A stretch of DNA of 64,000 nt from Chrysaora quinquecirrha (GCA_014526335.1 JACTAT010000059.1:2119596-2183595); one strand, 5' to 3'; counted from the stretch's first letter, positions 33,430-46,110 are shown. A program made the numbers and translations. Notes: generated by a model not told the origin, from the sequence alone.

Positions 33430-36150
33430 TTTTTTCTTAAATGTGGCAATAGAGGGTGCTTCTTTTAAATCATGTTCAAGGTAATTCCAGAGCTCAGCTC
33501 TTCCTTAATGGCAATGTAAGATCGGTTTTTGTGTTTCTCAATGTTCTGTCATTTAGCGTTACATTTTTGACGAATAAGTTGGAGAGGTAATCAGATCCAA
33601 GATCATGCATCGATTTGTACATGGCAGTTCCTGTTTCACTTTTAATAATATCATTCATTCTAGGCCATTTCAAACTAGCAATTAGAGGAGTGGCGGAGTA
33701 TCAAATTTACATTTTGTAACAATTCTAGCAGCTCTGTTTTGCAACTTTTGTATGGTCAATGGTCTGATCTCCCACAGCTCCCCAATACCAAATAGCAATA
33801 CCCGAAGCGCGGCTCAGCGATCCCGCAATTAACTTTGCTCAGACTATTTTCAGGTAAATACTTTCCACAATATTTCAAAAATCCGATTGCTCGAGACACT
33901 TTAGCACAAATACCATTCAAGACCTTCCCAAGTAAAGTTCCGATCAATTATGACTCCCGTTTACTTTCTTCGCTGTTCGCTCTACATTTTCAACTTGAGA
34001 ATTGCCAATAAAAATTGACGGTGATTAACGATTTTCTTAGTTTTTGGTTGAGAACCAACAATCATTGTGATAGTTTTAAGGACGTTAAGAGACAATTTAT
34101 TAGCATGCAACCATTGCTTCAAACAAATTAGTTCGCTATTTAGAGTTGCATTTATTTCATTTAAGCAAGAGGCAGAATATGAAATACTGGTATCATCGGC
34201 GTACATAGTAACCTTTACCGTTATTCAAGGCATACGAGAGGTCGTTTATGTAAATTAGAAACGGAAGATGAACAAGACAGAAACCCTGTGGCAAACCATA
34301 ATCAAAATCTTCAGTTTTGGGAGAAACACCATTAACTTTGCAGAATTGCTTTCTGTCAGTTAGGTAAGATGAAAACCAAGAGAGTTCAAAATCATCAACC
34401 CCATATTTTGTCAGCTTTTCAAGTAAGATGTGGTGGTCTAAAGTAACAAAATGCCTTCTTCAGGTCTATAAATATGTTGGGAGTGTATCTCTCATTGTCC
34501 ATGTTTACATACCAATCATCTGTAGTTTTAAGAAGACAAGTAACAACTGAATGGAGTGGTCTAAAGCCAGATTGATTTGAGAATAGAAGATTGTTTTTGT
34601 TCAAATAATCGTAAAGCTGGTTATGAATAAGTTTTTCAAAGATCCTTGCTAAGACAGGGAGAACAGATATTGGGCGGTAGTTAGATCAATCATCGGACTG
34701 TCCATTTTTGAAAATAGGCGAAACTCTGGCAGTTTTCCAGAAAATGTCGCTGAGAGACTGGGAAATTGCTGGAAGCGCAAGTTTTAGAAAAAACAAGATA
34801 TGTCATCATTTTCTAGGAGAAAGTTTTTTGTTAGGGGGATTTTTTCACTGTGTCTGGCCAATTTTACAGAAACCGTTACTGAAATATTCAGAAATAGCAG
34901 ACTTGTTGGTAATGTTTTTCCTATATACGTTCGAGGATTAAATTTTTGCAGTTTTAGATTGTTTGTTTAAAATGTTACTTATGGTTTTCAAAGGTTTTTA
35001 GGTCACATTTAGGAGAAGCGATTTTATGTGTGAAATAATTGCACTTATAAGCTCGTTGTTTAGTTTATTTACTTTATTGCGTATTTTTCTGCATTCCAGC
35101 TTCAATGATTCTGATTTAGAACGAGTTGCTAGTTTTTTGAGCTTATCTCTTGTCTTGCACATAAGCTTAATATCACTAGTTATCCAAGGGGAAGGCGTGT
35201 GTCCATTTGTTGACTACATCATTAATATCAGTTGATTTCCGTAGTAAGCCCCCCTAGTCGATATCAAATACATTTTTGATAAGATTGGTTTGCTTGAAAT
35301 TTTCCACTTGTCTTGTACAACTATTTCCATGTTGTTTATTGCAAACAGCTCGAAATTTTTTAATACAATAGACCAAGATAGTGATCACTGCGGCAAAAGT
35401 TGTGATTTTCAGCAGTTGCTATATTTGATTTGTTTGTTGTGGCAATTTGAGCAATAAGTGTTTCATTGGTTAGTGTCTAACGGGTCGGGCTATCAATTGA
35501 TTGTGTAAAAACCAAATAGATTATACATATATTTTTAGCAGATGTCGAGCATTTGTTGGTTGGTCATTTCTTTGTCTTCCCTATCAAGAAAGTTCTGACT
35601 TTTTCTGCCTGATCAAAGGTATCAACACAAAAATCAGGAGAACAATACCAAGCCATTATGAAAAAGGGAATAGCACGAAAAGGTTTAATCTCAAGACACA
35701 AAAGCTCTAGAATGATTTAGGAACGTCATCCCGCACTGTAGTTTTGTCTAAAACATTATCTTTTTCATAAATTGCAACGCCAGCCTCTTACGGTCACGAA
35801 CGCATCTTAGATAGTATACCCATCGATATTGACTAATATATCGTCAATAGTATTATCAAGCTTTGTCTCGTTTATTGCAAAAATATGAATCCCCAATTCG
35901 TCCACGAGCATTCGTACGATATGCAGGAGAAGGCTATTTCAATGATTTGCAGGAGAAGGCTATTTACATTTAAAGATGCCCTTCGCATACCCAAGTGTTG
36001 GTACCCTTTTAACAGCTGGTTCAGTGTGGCAAGCTATGGAGGGAGCATCATACATTAGGGGAGAAGTAGCTACCTACTATGCCACAATTTTCATTAAATC
36101 CGATCGCGTTATTTGCGGCAGTCTTATCGGATTCACTTAAAGAATTTTGA
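33430..36150 (-). pseudogene. APE-type LINE ORF2, decayed, nearly full span
   Basis: Minus-strand pieces occur in the right order. About 35990-35800: endonuclease with MLVDELGIHIFAINETKLD and INIDGYT-like residues. About 35215-35000: linker PWITSDIKLMCKTRDKL. 34700-34420: RT motifs RPISVLPVLARIFEKL, SGFRPLHS and FIDLKKAF. 34206: MYADDTSISYS catalytic box. 33950-33756: AKVSRAIGFLKYC. 33660-33500: MHDLGSDYLSNLFVKN, a typical C-terminal LINE motif. Stops and shifts are frequent, so it is dead. It is a different family from the LINE at 5729. The YADD box and the HDL..DYLSNLF tail fit CR1/Jockey-like clades. Confidence 0.82.
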
Positions 36151-38100
36151 GCTGACAATATCTTAGCTGTATGAGTTTCTGAGACTGTTACCCATTTTAG
36201 CAAGAGCCCTTTCAGCCATACAAGTCATAGATATAAACAATACGCTTTACGTGTTTAGGCATTACATGGGCTACGTGGCAAGCAAATTTTCTTTGAAACA
36301 AATCGCTGTTGGTATCGCGCGCTATAGCCCCCGCTTTATTATAGTTAGTTCCAGCTATATTCCCTGTAAATGCTATTAGCATCAGCCAATGTGACATCAG
36401 TCAAGAAACTTTTGGTCAGGCATTTTTTTGTCTCTGCAATGTCTTTCTTAGGCAAATTAAACTGCTTTCTTTGTAACTATAAAGTACTCATGCATTTTTC
36501 CGTCTACAAAGTGTCAATTTTCACTAGGTGGCTTTTGTCAGGTTGGCAGCTTTAAACCGAATTGCCCATTTATTTTTTTTAAGTGGGCTCAACGGTTTCG
36601 ATCACTTTTCAGTTAAAAAATTATGAGTCTTTGCTGATGTGTATACCACTAACTCATTAGCGATAAATTCGAATTTGGTAATAAGTTTATTGTTCGGAGA
36701 TTGAATTTTATCGAATGTCTATTGATTGAAATGATATGAAGAATGAATGAAAGATATTCATACAATAATAAATAGTGCTTAAAAAATAATATTTCTCACC
36801 AGTCCTGAAAGCTGTTCAGACCAAAACCGAATTTTGCTCCCAGATAACCCAAGTATACTGAGCGTCGAGAAGACTCTGGCTGGCTGTAAAACACTCTCTG
36901 ATAGACAATACAATTATTATGCAGAGACTTCCGAGTTAAGCGAATTAATTAAAGAGGAAATAGGAGCTTCAAAATCTATTATTTTAAATTCTAAGCTGAA
37001 ATATTGATGAAGATGCAGATGTAACTAACAATTGAAAATTTTCTACTTGATTATTCTTCCATTTTTCATTAGACACCTATATGAATTATTCAAGCAAAAA
37101 GTGAATTTTTTAAATGAAATACAGAATTATCGTCACTCGGAGAGTTTTTGCACTGTTTAACGACCACTTTGAAAGCAGGAACACTTAGGTGTTTAAAAGA
37201 TTAATTCTCAAAACACTCTTTGTCTTCGTACACAAAATGGGCCTTAAAAAAGATTAATTATTCGTGCTGCAGCTGTTGTCATTTTCATATAGATCTTTTG
37301 GACCAATTTGGTCATTCACTGCGTTGAATTGAAATATCTACAAAGAGTTGCATAAATTATCGACTCTCACAATTGCATCAAAAAGAATGTTGAAGAAAAA
37401 ACTTCTTCTCCACCACAAGATACATTTCCTCATAATCTGTTGAAATGTGAAATGTTGTAACTAGAAATAAGGTAAGAAAATGAAATAAAACATGCGTTCT
37501 AAATTAAGACTGAGGTCGCCTGTACTGCAAGTGACGTATTCTAACTTCTCAAATGCACTGGATGCGATAAGGAGTACGTTGGAGACCCTTTTTTTTATCA
37601 AGGTTAAGAGTACACAAATAGCAAACGCCCCTTGGTAAACCGACTCTATTTAAAATTATAGAATTTTTTTGTCAATAGAAATGACAAAATGGAAGAAAAT
37701 GGAAAAACCTTTATTAAAAATTGGAAGAAAGCTTCATTAAAAAAGTTGAATCGATGCTGAATCGAGACAAACGCTATAACAAGGCTTACATATCATATTT
37801 CGGCCCAACAGTACTAAAATATTTATATTATTACATAAAATTTGTGTTCATTTCACATCTCATAAAATTTTGACAGTATAATATCGCAGAAAAATATTAA
37901 TTTTGTTAAACTATGCTGAAGATTCTACTTGAACGGATGAAACCGGTACATTAAACCTGGCTTTTTCTGCATCGAAATTTTTTTCAAGTATTTATCTACT
38001 GCACTTGGCGACAACCATATACTGTATATATTTATCTAAACCTTCTTCAGTACCATAAATATTTTTATGAATGGTGATATATTTAAATAGTTAGTAAACA
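36151..38100. other. No gene recognised
   Basis: AT-rich, only short frames and no clear repeats. Confidence 0.4.
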
Positions 38101-38265
38101 ATAGCCGAAACACAAAGAGCCAAATGGTAGGAGAGGCTTGGGCTGTGACTTGGAGAGTCAGTCGGCCATTTTGTTGATCTCTATAGCTGAGTGGAAACGT
38201 CGTAGGCTCTCTGATCATGCATGCAGTCTTGGGTTCAAATCCAATCCAATCCCATCATGACTAAA
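38101..38265 (+). repeat. tRNA-derived SINE, copy 1
   Basis: The segment holds an A box (TAGCTGAGTGG, near 38187) and a B box (GGTTCAAATCC, near 38231), the internal RNA polymerase III promoter of tRNA-type SINEs. It aligns with 52633-52795 through AGCCGAAA, GCTTGGGCTGTGACTTGGAG, AAACGTCGTAGGCTCTCTG and CTTGGGTTCAAATCC. Confidence 0.7.
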
Positions 38266-38419
38266 GGATAACCATCAACAGAATGTCAAGGTACGGAAGC
38301 CCAATGAAATCTTGAAAGAAACTTAATTGTTACACGGTTTCGACTACGTACTGTAGATAATAATAACATTTCATTTTGTAATTTGGCTTGAGACGGACAA
38401 CACATTACTGAAAAGGGGG

Positions 38420-39690
38420 ATTCGCAAATTTTCAAGCAATGTGAGTAAATATGTCAGGTACTTTTAGGGGTGTAAGGGATCTAGTTGGATTGAAACAATT
38501 TTTCTCTCTGAGAAAAAATTTCAAAGAACTACGAATTGTCATGGATAATCATCAATTCAATATTTTTGGCCTAAAAGAAACAAACTTAGAAGAGGGAATC
38601 TCGGATTCCAAGATAAGAATTGATGGTTATGACATATACAGAGGTGACCAAAATAAGAGCTGTGGTCGATTTGCCATCTATATCAATCAAAATGTCCCAC
38701 ATTTTCAGAGGACGGATATGAGCAATACTGCACTAGAAATTGTAAGTATTGAAGTCGCTCCGAAACATGCAAAAATTTTATAGCAATTTGCAGGTACCGA
38801 CCTCCCAAATCTGAAAATGATGATTTATCTTTTAATGCTCTATGCAAACTGATGTCAAAAATGGATTCGGAGGAAAATGAGATTTTGTGATGCGTGACAA
38901 TAACTTTGACTTGAAAAATGGCCCAACCAAAAAACTCAAATCTATTAACAACGAATTTCAATTGATCAACAGATCAACAACTGCACAAGACCTGCTTTAA
39001 CCTGAAATTATCAGGGGCAATTGAAACGACGAAAAGTCTCATAGACCATGTTGCTACTTACCGCCCTAACTATACCATGTTTTTGCTAGACGGAAGACTG
39101 GAAAAAAAGTCATTTTTCTCGAAACAAAAAGTTTGTCAAATTATGACAAAAGCCTTTCTTGGCTGAGTTGCAGTCAATCAATTGGAAGGATGTTTTTAAT
39201 GGCTAAAACGGCCCCTCTCGTTTGGTGGATAATTTTCCTTGTATTTTCAACTCTGTTTTTGATATGCACAATACACTGAAGCGCGGGAGATCTAGAAAAT
39301 CTACTCCACACACACCACAATTAAATAGGTTGATGCGGGAGCGTGACCAACTGAAAGCAAGAGCTATAAAAGACAGTACCCTCTGGCCACTGCATAAGGC
39401 ATCGCATGAATTTCGTTAATGTCTCTAGCAATACTATCATAGAATAGTCGAAGAAAACTCAAATGACGCTAAGAAAATGTGGAGGACAATAAACAAAGTA
39501 TTGAATAAGAACCCCACATCTTCTTCATTTTCTGCTGTGAATTTCCAATGCCAAAAACTGGGCCCTTCAAACGAAATTGCTGAAGCATTTAATGAGCATT
39601 CTTCAACAATGGGTCCTAAGCTTGCAAGTAGCATAAAAGAAAAGCCAGATGACGAACTTTTGAAATAATTAGAAAAAAGTAATGACAATT
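38420..39690 (+). pseudogene. LINE 5' half (endonuclease and linker only)
   Basis: 38451-38783 encodes an APE endonuclease start: VMDNHQFNIFGLKETNLE, then IRIDGYDIYRGD and FAIYIN. Further frames give PPKSENDD, VATYRPNY, TPQLNRLMRERDQLKARA (about 39320) and MWRTINKVLN (39477), the usual linker before the RT. No RT follows on this strand; the downstream RT (39840-42730) is on the opposite strand. Several frames are broken. This is a truncated copy, or one arm of a rearranged pair. Confidence 0.75.
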
Positions 39691-39839
39691 CACCGAAATT
39701 TCAATTTAGATAGTTTGTTTGTTTGTCAACTTATTTTATATCAATTCTCTAATTTCTAGCTTTCTACATAATAAATATACATAGGAAACTAATCCAAATC
39801 GATAATTAATAAGTAAAATATATGTAATTGGTTTAACCC

Positions 39840-42730
39840 ATAAGTTTGAATAAACGAAACTTTGGATAAGGATTATCCTTTGATTAATACCAATAAATTG
39901 TTTGAGTTTTTTCAAGACATTGAGTTGTGATTCAGCTTTTCTGCAAAGCTCAGAGATATGCTGTTCAAAATTTAGCTTATAATCTACAATCTTTTACAAA
40001 ATTGTTGAAACCCTGTAGCTGTATACCCAGCAATTTGACAGTTTCTTCTGATTTGGTCTCTTTGCCTTGGGTATTAAAAATCTCTCCACTAGTATTTATT
40101 TGATCCTTGCTAATGAGGAGTGCGTGAAATTTTTCTGGATTGGCTGTCATTTGATTTTGGTTCAGCCAATTCAAAGCAACTCCAGCTTCTTCTTCTAATC
40201 CCTCAATCAAATTTGATTGAGTCTTAGAAAAATAAGCTAGAGTGTTATCGTCAGCATAATTGTGTAATGTTGATCGGTTAATGAACAAAAATAGAATGTT
40301 TATACAAGTATTGAAGAGGATAGGACCCAAAACCGAGCCTTGAGGCACCCCTGACAAAATTGTTTGGAAAGAGCTATACGTATTATTGATTCTAACAGAC
40401 TGTTTCCGCCGTTTTAAGCATAGTCAATAGAAGTGAGGACTGGTCTGGAAACTTATTGTCTTAACTCTTTGTCTCGATTTTAACGAGCCACGTGACCAAA
40501 CTGAGGGGACGGGAATTGTTTGTCTGTTTGCGTTATGTACTGTACTATCCTTAATTTCTCTGCGAAACTTGGCGTTTTTGATTTAAATATTATGCCTATT
40601 CAACTTTGCTTCAGTTTATTGACTGTACATAAACTTAATACATGATGGTTTAGATTGCTGGCTTTCGGGAAAGCGCGCGGTGACGAGTATTGAGCGATTT
40701 TATTTCTCTCGAGTATACTGAAAATGTGAACATTTCAAATTTGTCTTTCCAAATTCACTGTTATTTTTCGTACAGAGAAATGCGGAAATAAATCTAGGTT
40801 TGAAAAAAGAATAGACCTAAGTAATTTATTCCTGATTGGGAGAATTTCGCTAATATTTCCAGAAGGTTCTCGCATCGGCAGACGTCACTCTCTCGTTAAA
40901 GGATTTCTATGGATTTCTATCTATTGAATATTTTCAGCCGGAAAACTTTTTCTTTCCTGCGTGCAGCCGAAAGAGTAGAGATTACAGAAGTGGGAAGAAT
41001 CTGACGCATTTAAGTTGAGCCTCAAACTTTTAGCTCCAGCCAGGGGCTGTCACTCCCTTGAATCGCGTACATCTTTTTGAAGAGTAAAATTTCCCTCGCT
41101 TGAGACTGCAAGCAGGTAAAGTTTTTCTCGATGTGGGAGAAACTAACATGCGGAATTTAAGCCAGTAGTTTCTCCGTTTCTCTGTCAATTGAGAGCAATT
41201 CTTTCTTTCCTTTCTTCTCCCTAGCTGTGTTTTCTTCCGATCAAGAGTCTTCGAATTCTATTATTTTTCGCAAGGAGGAAGCTCTGAAGATTTTTTAATA
41301 AGTTTTGCCGAGTTTTTGAAGGGTGTGGTGATCGATTCGGGTAGAGGGCTTTCGAAAAGAGAAAAGCGGGCGAAAAATAGGAAAGAGTAAGCGATATGCG
41401 AACATTCAGAACTGAATGGTGTTTCCTCTATTAAGTCTAATTTCAGTTTTTGGATGACTTTGCTGCTTTTTTTATTCAAGTTATTAAGTTTAGCTACAAT
41501 AGAGCTTGTAAGACTGACTATTTTCCTGCTTAAAAAGAAATAGCGAACTCTCCTAGCGGAAATTTTGCCCTGATTCTTATTTCTTGGTGTCGGGAGAGAC
41601 GTCTTTAGTACAGAAGAACGATCCCATTCAGGAGAAATTAGCTTATATCTGCAGCCGAGTTGAACTGCTTATCATACGTGCTGTTGCACTTATCTTCATC
41701 CACGAATTTGAATAATAAACTGAACATTTCTCGTCGTTCCTGATCTTTCCTGGTGCTTTCTGCAGTCGATTCTCGAACGTTGTCCCCTCAGTTTGATCAC
41801 ATGACCAAAATAATTTGCGCGTTCAAGTTGTGCGGCCGAATTCAATAGAACAAAAGAAATTATGACAATAGGTTTCCAGACCAGTCCTCACTTCTATTGA
41901 CTATGTTTTAAGTAAGATTAAATAAGGACCAGAGCATTTTCATCAAAACCATAGGCATGTAATTTGGCTATAAGCAAATCGTGTGGAATGCAATCGAAAG
42001 CTCCCGATAGACCCATAAGGATAGCTCCTACAATATTATCATTATTAAGTTTGACCCTCCATTCTTCTATCATTCTTATCAAAACATGCTATGTGCCATA
42101 TGCTCTTCTGTAGGCAGCAATGAAAAGTGAAAGGGTTTCATCCAAGAAAGGGATAAGTTTGTTTTTCAGAATCTTTTCATAGATCTTAGAGAATATATTT
42201 AGAATGCTGACTGGACGAAAGTTTCGCTCAACTGTACGATTGGCCTCCCCTTTATCCAACGGAAATACCGCAGATCGTTTTCCATTATCTGGGAACCTAT
42301 AGTTGCGTATGCTGCTGTTAATGGCATCTGTTAGAGGGGCTACAAGGTCGTCTGCAGCCAAAAGCACAAGTTTTGGTGGTATTTGATCTTCTCCCGTTGA
42401 TTTCATTGTTTCATGTTTTCAGGGTTTTGAATAATAGCAAAAATACTTGGGTGGCTTTTGTATTTTTGAAGTATCAGCCTAATGATTTGCCGATCATCAT
42501 CAGTTTCAACCGTATCTGCAATGTTGCAAGGTTGTTCACCGCTAGACTTTTCTACTATTTTGATGTAATGATCGTTAAATATTTTGGTTAGCTGTTGGTC
42601 GTCGGTTACGAGAGAAAAGGTTTGACAAGGTACCAGAATGCTCGATTCGAAACAGGTCCATTCTCAGTTGCTTGTTTGAAATGCTGTTTATTTGCATTTT
42701 TCTCAGAGAGACGCATTTATTTCTTTGTCG
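39840..42730 (-). pseudogene. LINE RT half, split by a 1,487-bp element
   Basis: On the minus strand, 42630-42410 gives a linker (LTKIFNDHYIKIVEK). 42406-42089 gives RT motifs STGEDQIPPKLV and FRPVSILNIFSKIYEKIL. 42070-41913 reads LNNDNIVGAILM and KLHAYGFDENALVLI. After the insertion, 40411-39977 reads RRKQSVRINNTYSSF, SGVPQGSVLGPILF and NYADDNTLAYF (catalytic box), then QIDYKLNFEQHISEL-like C-terminal residues to about 39840. The insertion falls inside SYLK/RRKQSVRIN. Frames are broken near 42090 and 41920. Confidence 0.82.
40419..41905. mobile_element. 1,487-bp non-autonomous DNA element with 42-bp TIRs
   Basis: The left TIR (40419-40460) opens CATAGTCAATAGAAGTGAGG, and the right TIR (41864-41905) is its inverse with one mismatch. 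A perfect TTTTAAG duplication flanks it (40412-40418 and 41906-41912). Subterminal AACTGAGGGGAC is also inverted at both ends. No transposase ORF is visible. It interrupts the LINE RT exactly, so the RT reads through when it is ignored. Confidence 0.88.
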
Positions 42731-42989
42731 TTTGAAATTTAGTTCAATTCCTTTTGTAGCCTCGTTCTGGCGTAAATTCCCTTATTATGCTTGAAGAATT
42801 CAAACATGATGCAGGGGTTTTCGCAAACCGGATGGAAGATAGGAATCAGGAATGTTGTAACAAAAGATCTTGTAACAAAAGATAAGCATTTCTGTTCTCT
42901 GTGAAGAAATGAAAACAATTGTAAAAACAATACGTTGCTCATTGTTCCACCGTCTCGTACTGAGCCTTCTAAACTATTAAACACGAAAT

Positions 42990-43290
42990 GCTCCTGCTCT
43001 GTTTCATGTCGAAAGGCGATTCTTGTTTCAAACGAAGCCTTTTCTGCCTAGGTAGTTTTTGCCGTATTTTTCCTAATGTTTTTGGTGTTTCAAGTTGATC
43101 AAACAATACTACATGGCATCCCACAACCTTCCCGGACTCTAGCGAAAGTTCAGAAGGCTGCAAGTTAAAAGGCAGCAAGTTAAAAGACAGCTGAGTGATA
43201 TCTTGTCTTTCCAAGGCTAAACTGGTACTAATATTAACCCGCATCACGGGTGTCAAGGTAAAAAAACTCACCCGCATCGCGGGTGTCAAG
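42990..43290. repeat. Diverged relative of the 26-31-kb repeat family
   Basis: 43120-43290 matches the right palindrome arm (28461-28581) and two following hairpin units in the same orientation. 42995-43090 matches, in reverse complement, the AAAGAATCGCATTTCC end region of the 2-kb repeat. The family is therefore dispersed and not a local duplication only. Confidence 0.75.
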
Positions 43291-43877
43291 ATAAAATTCA
43301 ATCTATTGCTTGCTCTATTTCGCTCTATAACCATCTTTCTTAAGGTATATTCAAGGTCTTCACACATTCTTTTCTAAGTTACTTTGCTACTATTTCACTA
43401 TTAACGATTTGAAAAACTGAACACTTTTTCTTCTTTATCATATTGTACATATGACGTCATAAAGAATTATCACCTCAATCATCAAGACGAATCAATTGAT
43501 TTATTGATATCTCACCAGTTTGTACGAAATTATGAATGATAGAAGCTGATTATTGTTTACATGCCTCAAAATATGGTCATCTAGAAGTCACGTGATGAAA
43601 TATATGACAACACATATGATAAAATACTAATCCCAATAAGATTTCCGGCAAAGTCTAGAGTTCTCACCACCTATTGCCAATTATGCTTGGGGGGAAATTT
43701 TTTAAACCCAAGTTGTAATTGGGTTAAGCAACCCATTGTCACTTTGTTCATCTGCAAGGATCTTTAATCATATACCTATGCTAAAGTTTATTGCCCTGAC
43801 TATAGTTCTCGCGATGTCTTCCCTGTTTCTGGTGGTTTCGGGCGGTTATTCTTTCTAAAAATAAGTACCTATCACCA
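43291..43877. other. No gene recognised
   Basis: AT-rich. The Helitron 5' terminus expected here could not be fixed. Confidence 0.4.
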
Positions 43878-45305
43878 TTGCATACACCAGGTTATCTATT
43901 AGGACAGCCTCCATTAGCGCAATTTCTACCTGTTTCGCAGCATTCCAATCAGAACTTTTCCAATTATCCAGCAAATATGCCTCGTGCTCATAGAAGAACG
44001 CTCACAGGTCGGAGAGAGAGACGCGCCAATGCATTGCAGAGAGCCGCTTACACACAACGCCAAGTGCAACAAGCAGAAAACCAACAAGATGAAACTCAAC
44101 AACAGGAGCAGCACTACTTTGAACAGCTGGCACGAATACCTTTACCTTTAAATGTTGAACACCAGCACCCAGAACCTCAAGCACGTGAAGCTGACGATCA
44201 ACGACAGCCTATGAACCCTCCTGTCTTGGGAAACGAACAGCAGCATTACATTGGTCTCATGGACCAACAATGCGACAAATGCAATGCAAAATACTTCCCC
44301 CAAGAAAAAACAACAAGAAACAAATACACAAGGTGCTGTCAAGACGGCAAGGTATCTTTGCCTGCGATTGTCCCTCCATCACCAGAAATCATGGACCTTT
44401 TCTCCGGCAACTCCAATATTTCACTGCATTTCAAGAAACACATACGGAATTATAACTCTGCGCTCGCAATGGCTTCCTGGAATGCTAATTTGGACACACA
44501 TGCAGGGAGGGGTCCAAAAGTTATAACTATTCATGGACAAGCATACCATCTGACATGTCCTGCAGAGCCAGAGCAAGGTCAAGAACGGCAATTTTCCCAG
44601 CTCTATATTATAGACACAAGCCAGGCCCTAGCTGAGAGAATGGCAAACCCTCACAACCAAGAGCTCAATCCCATAGTTCTCCGCACCCTATTAGATGAGC
44701 TCAATGCTCTAAATAGATATGCACAGAGCTACAGACACATGGGGGATGTTATGAGAGAAGAACAGCAACACTCAATTAACGCCGATGAAGTCATGCGCCC
44801 AGTGCGGATGATTATCACAAGTAGACCTCAGCAAGATCGCAGATATGACAATCCAACAACCACTGAAGTTGCAGCTGTTTATGTTGGAGAAGAAGAGGCA
44901 CCTCCAATTCCATCACAAAGAGATATTGTCATTTATCCAATTGGTCAGCAACGTACCCAGCATATCAATGCAATATCAGAGCATGCAGACCCCATGACAT
45001 ACCCACTGTTATTCTTTCATGGTGAATTTGGATGGAGCCCAGACCTTCCTCTTTTAACTGCATTACAACGACAGAATCAGCAACAGGGTGCCGATGGTCG
45101 TGCAAATGACACTGCTTCAAGGCACAGACAACGCATAACACTGTCTCAGTTCTATGCATACCGTATTTCAGTTAGAGAGACATTCTCTGCTATTCACCGT
45201 GGTGCACTTCTGTTTCAACAATACCTGGTTGATGCTTTCACCAAAATAGAAGGACATGATCTCTATTACATTATAACACACCAAGCTCAACTTCGTGCTG
45301 AGTAA
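43878..45305 (+). pseudogene. Helitron A: N-terminal Rep-helicase region, truncated
   Basis: The open frame of 475 residues has a Gln/Arg-rich leader (RAHRRTLTGRRERRANALQR), a zinc motif CDKCNAKYFP...CC (44265-44340) and helitron-like N-domain segments: FRKHIRNYNSALA-like residues at 44430, FSQLYIIDTSQALAERMANP at 44593, DIVIYPIG at 44922, DPMTYPLLFFHGEFGW at 44990 and LFQQYLVDAFTKIEG at 45208. It stops at QAQLRAE, immediately before where the HUH Rep nuclease should begin. Helitrons transpose by rolling circle with a Rep-helicase; this copy lacks the nuclease. The ORF itself has no visible break, so the loss is a clean internal deletion. Confidence 0.88.
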
Positions 45306-45323
45306 CTATTTAAATTCAATTCA

Positions 45324-45382
45324 AAAATATTATTATTATTATTAATAATAATATTAATAATAAAAATAATAATAATAAAAGG
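45324..45382 (+). repeat. (ATT)n/(AAT)n tract at the Helitron deletion junction
   Basis: ATT units turn into AAT/ATAAT units, a self-complementary tract, exactly where the Rep and most of the helicase are missing. Confidence 0.85.
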
Positions 45383-45435
45383 ACCGCATTCAAATTCCTG
45401 AAAGAACAAGGCTACCAAACAATTCTCTTCACGAA

Positions 45436-46110
45436 TTGATTGCTTTTGTCTTTCCACAAGGACCAAATGCTGATTCTCACTACATGGCAACCCGCTGCTG
45501 CCTCACACCAAAGAACACAGACTCACATGTCATCAACGACATGGTTCTTCACAAATTAGAAGGTGATACTAGAACATACCTCAGTATGGACAGCGTTGTC
45601 ACCGAAGACGAGCAAGAAGCAGCAGCCTACCCAATGGAGTTTCTTAACAGTCTCACTCCAAGTGGGATGCCACTCCACAAACTTGATCTGAAAATAGGAG
45701 CCACCGTTATACTGCTAAGAAATCTTAGTCAAAAGAAAGGACTATGCAATGGCACCCGTCTCATTGTACGGCAGCTAAAAGATCACCTCATCGTCGCTGA
45801 AATCATAGCCAGCTCTTTTGCTGGAAAATCTGTCCTAATCCCAAGGATCACCTTGCAGCCCCAAGATCTTGGCCTGCCGTTCCAGCTTTCTAGGCGCCAG
45901 TTTCCAGTACGTCTAGCATACTGCCTTACAATAAACAAGGCGCAAGGCCAGTCATTGGAGAATGTTGGCATATATTTACCACAAGACGTCTTCAGTCATG
46001 GCCAGCTATATGTTGCCTTCTCACGTGCAACATCATTTGCTGGAATCAAAATCGTCACACAAGATGGTGAGTATACCAAAAACATTGTCTATCCTGAAGT
46101 TCTCCAATAA
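45436..46110 (+). pseudogene. Helitron A: C-terminal Pif1-like helicase part
   Basis: 224 open codons cover the last helicase motifs. CCLTPKNTDSHVINDMVL matches the usual segment before the C-terminal RecA fold, followed by YPMEFLNSLTPSGMPLHKLDLKIGATVILLRNL, with each part typical of Helitron helicases. Then come RLAYCLTINKAQGQSLENVG (motif V, about 45910-45965) and GQLYVAFSRATSF (motif VI, about 45999). The P-loop and earlier motifs are absent. It runs in the same orientation as 43878-45305 and is separated from it by only 130 bp, so both are one internally deleted Helitron. Confidence 0.88.

Noticed and set aside
38420..42730. Classic 5'-inverted (twin-primed) LINE
   Set aside because: The inverted 5' half lies beyond the 3' end of the RT half, not at its 5' side.
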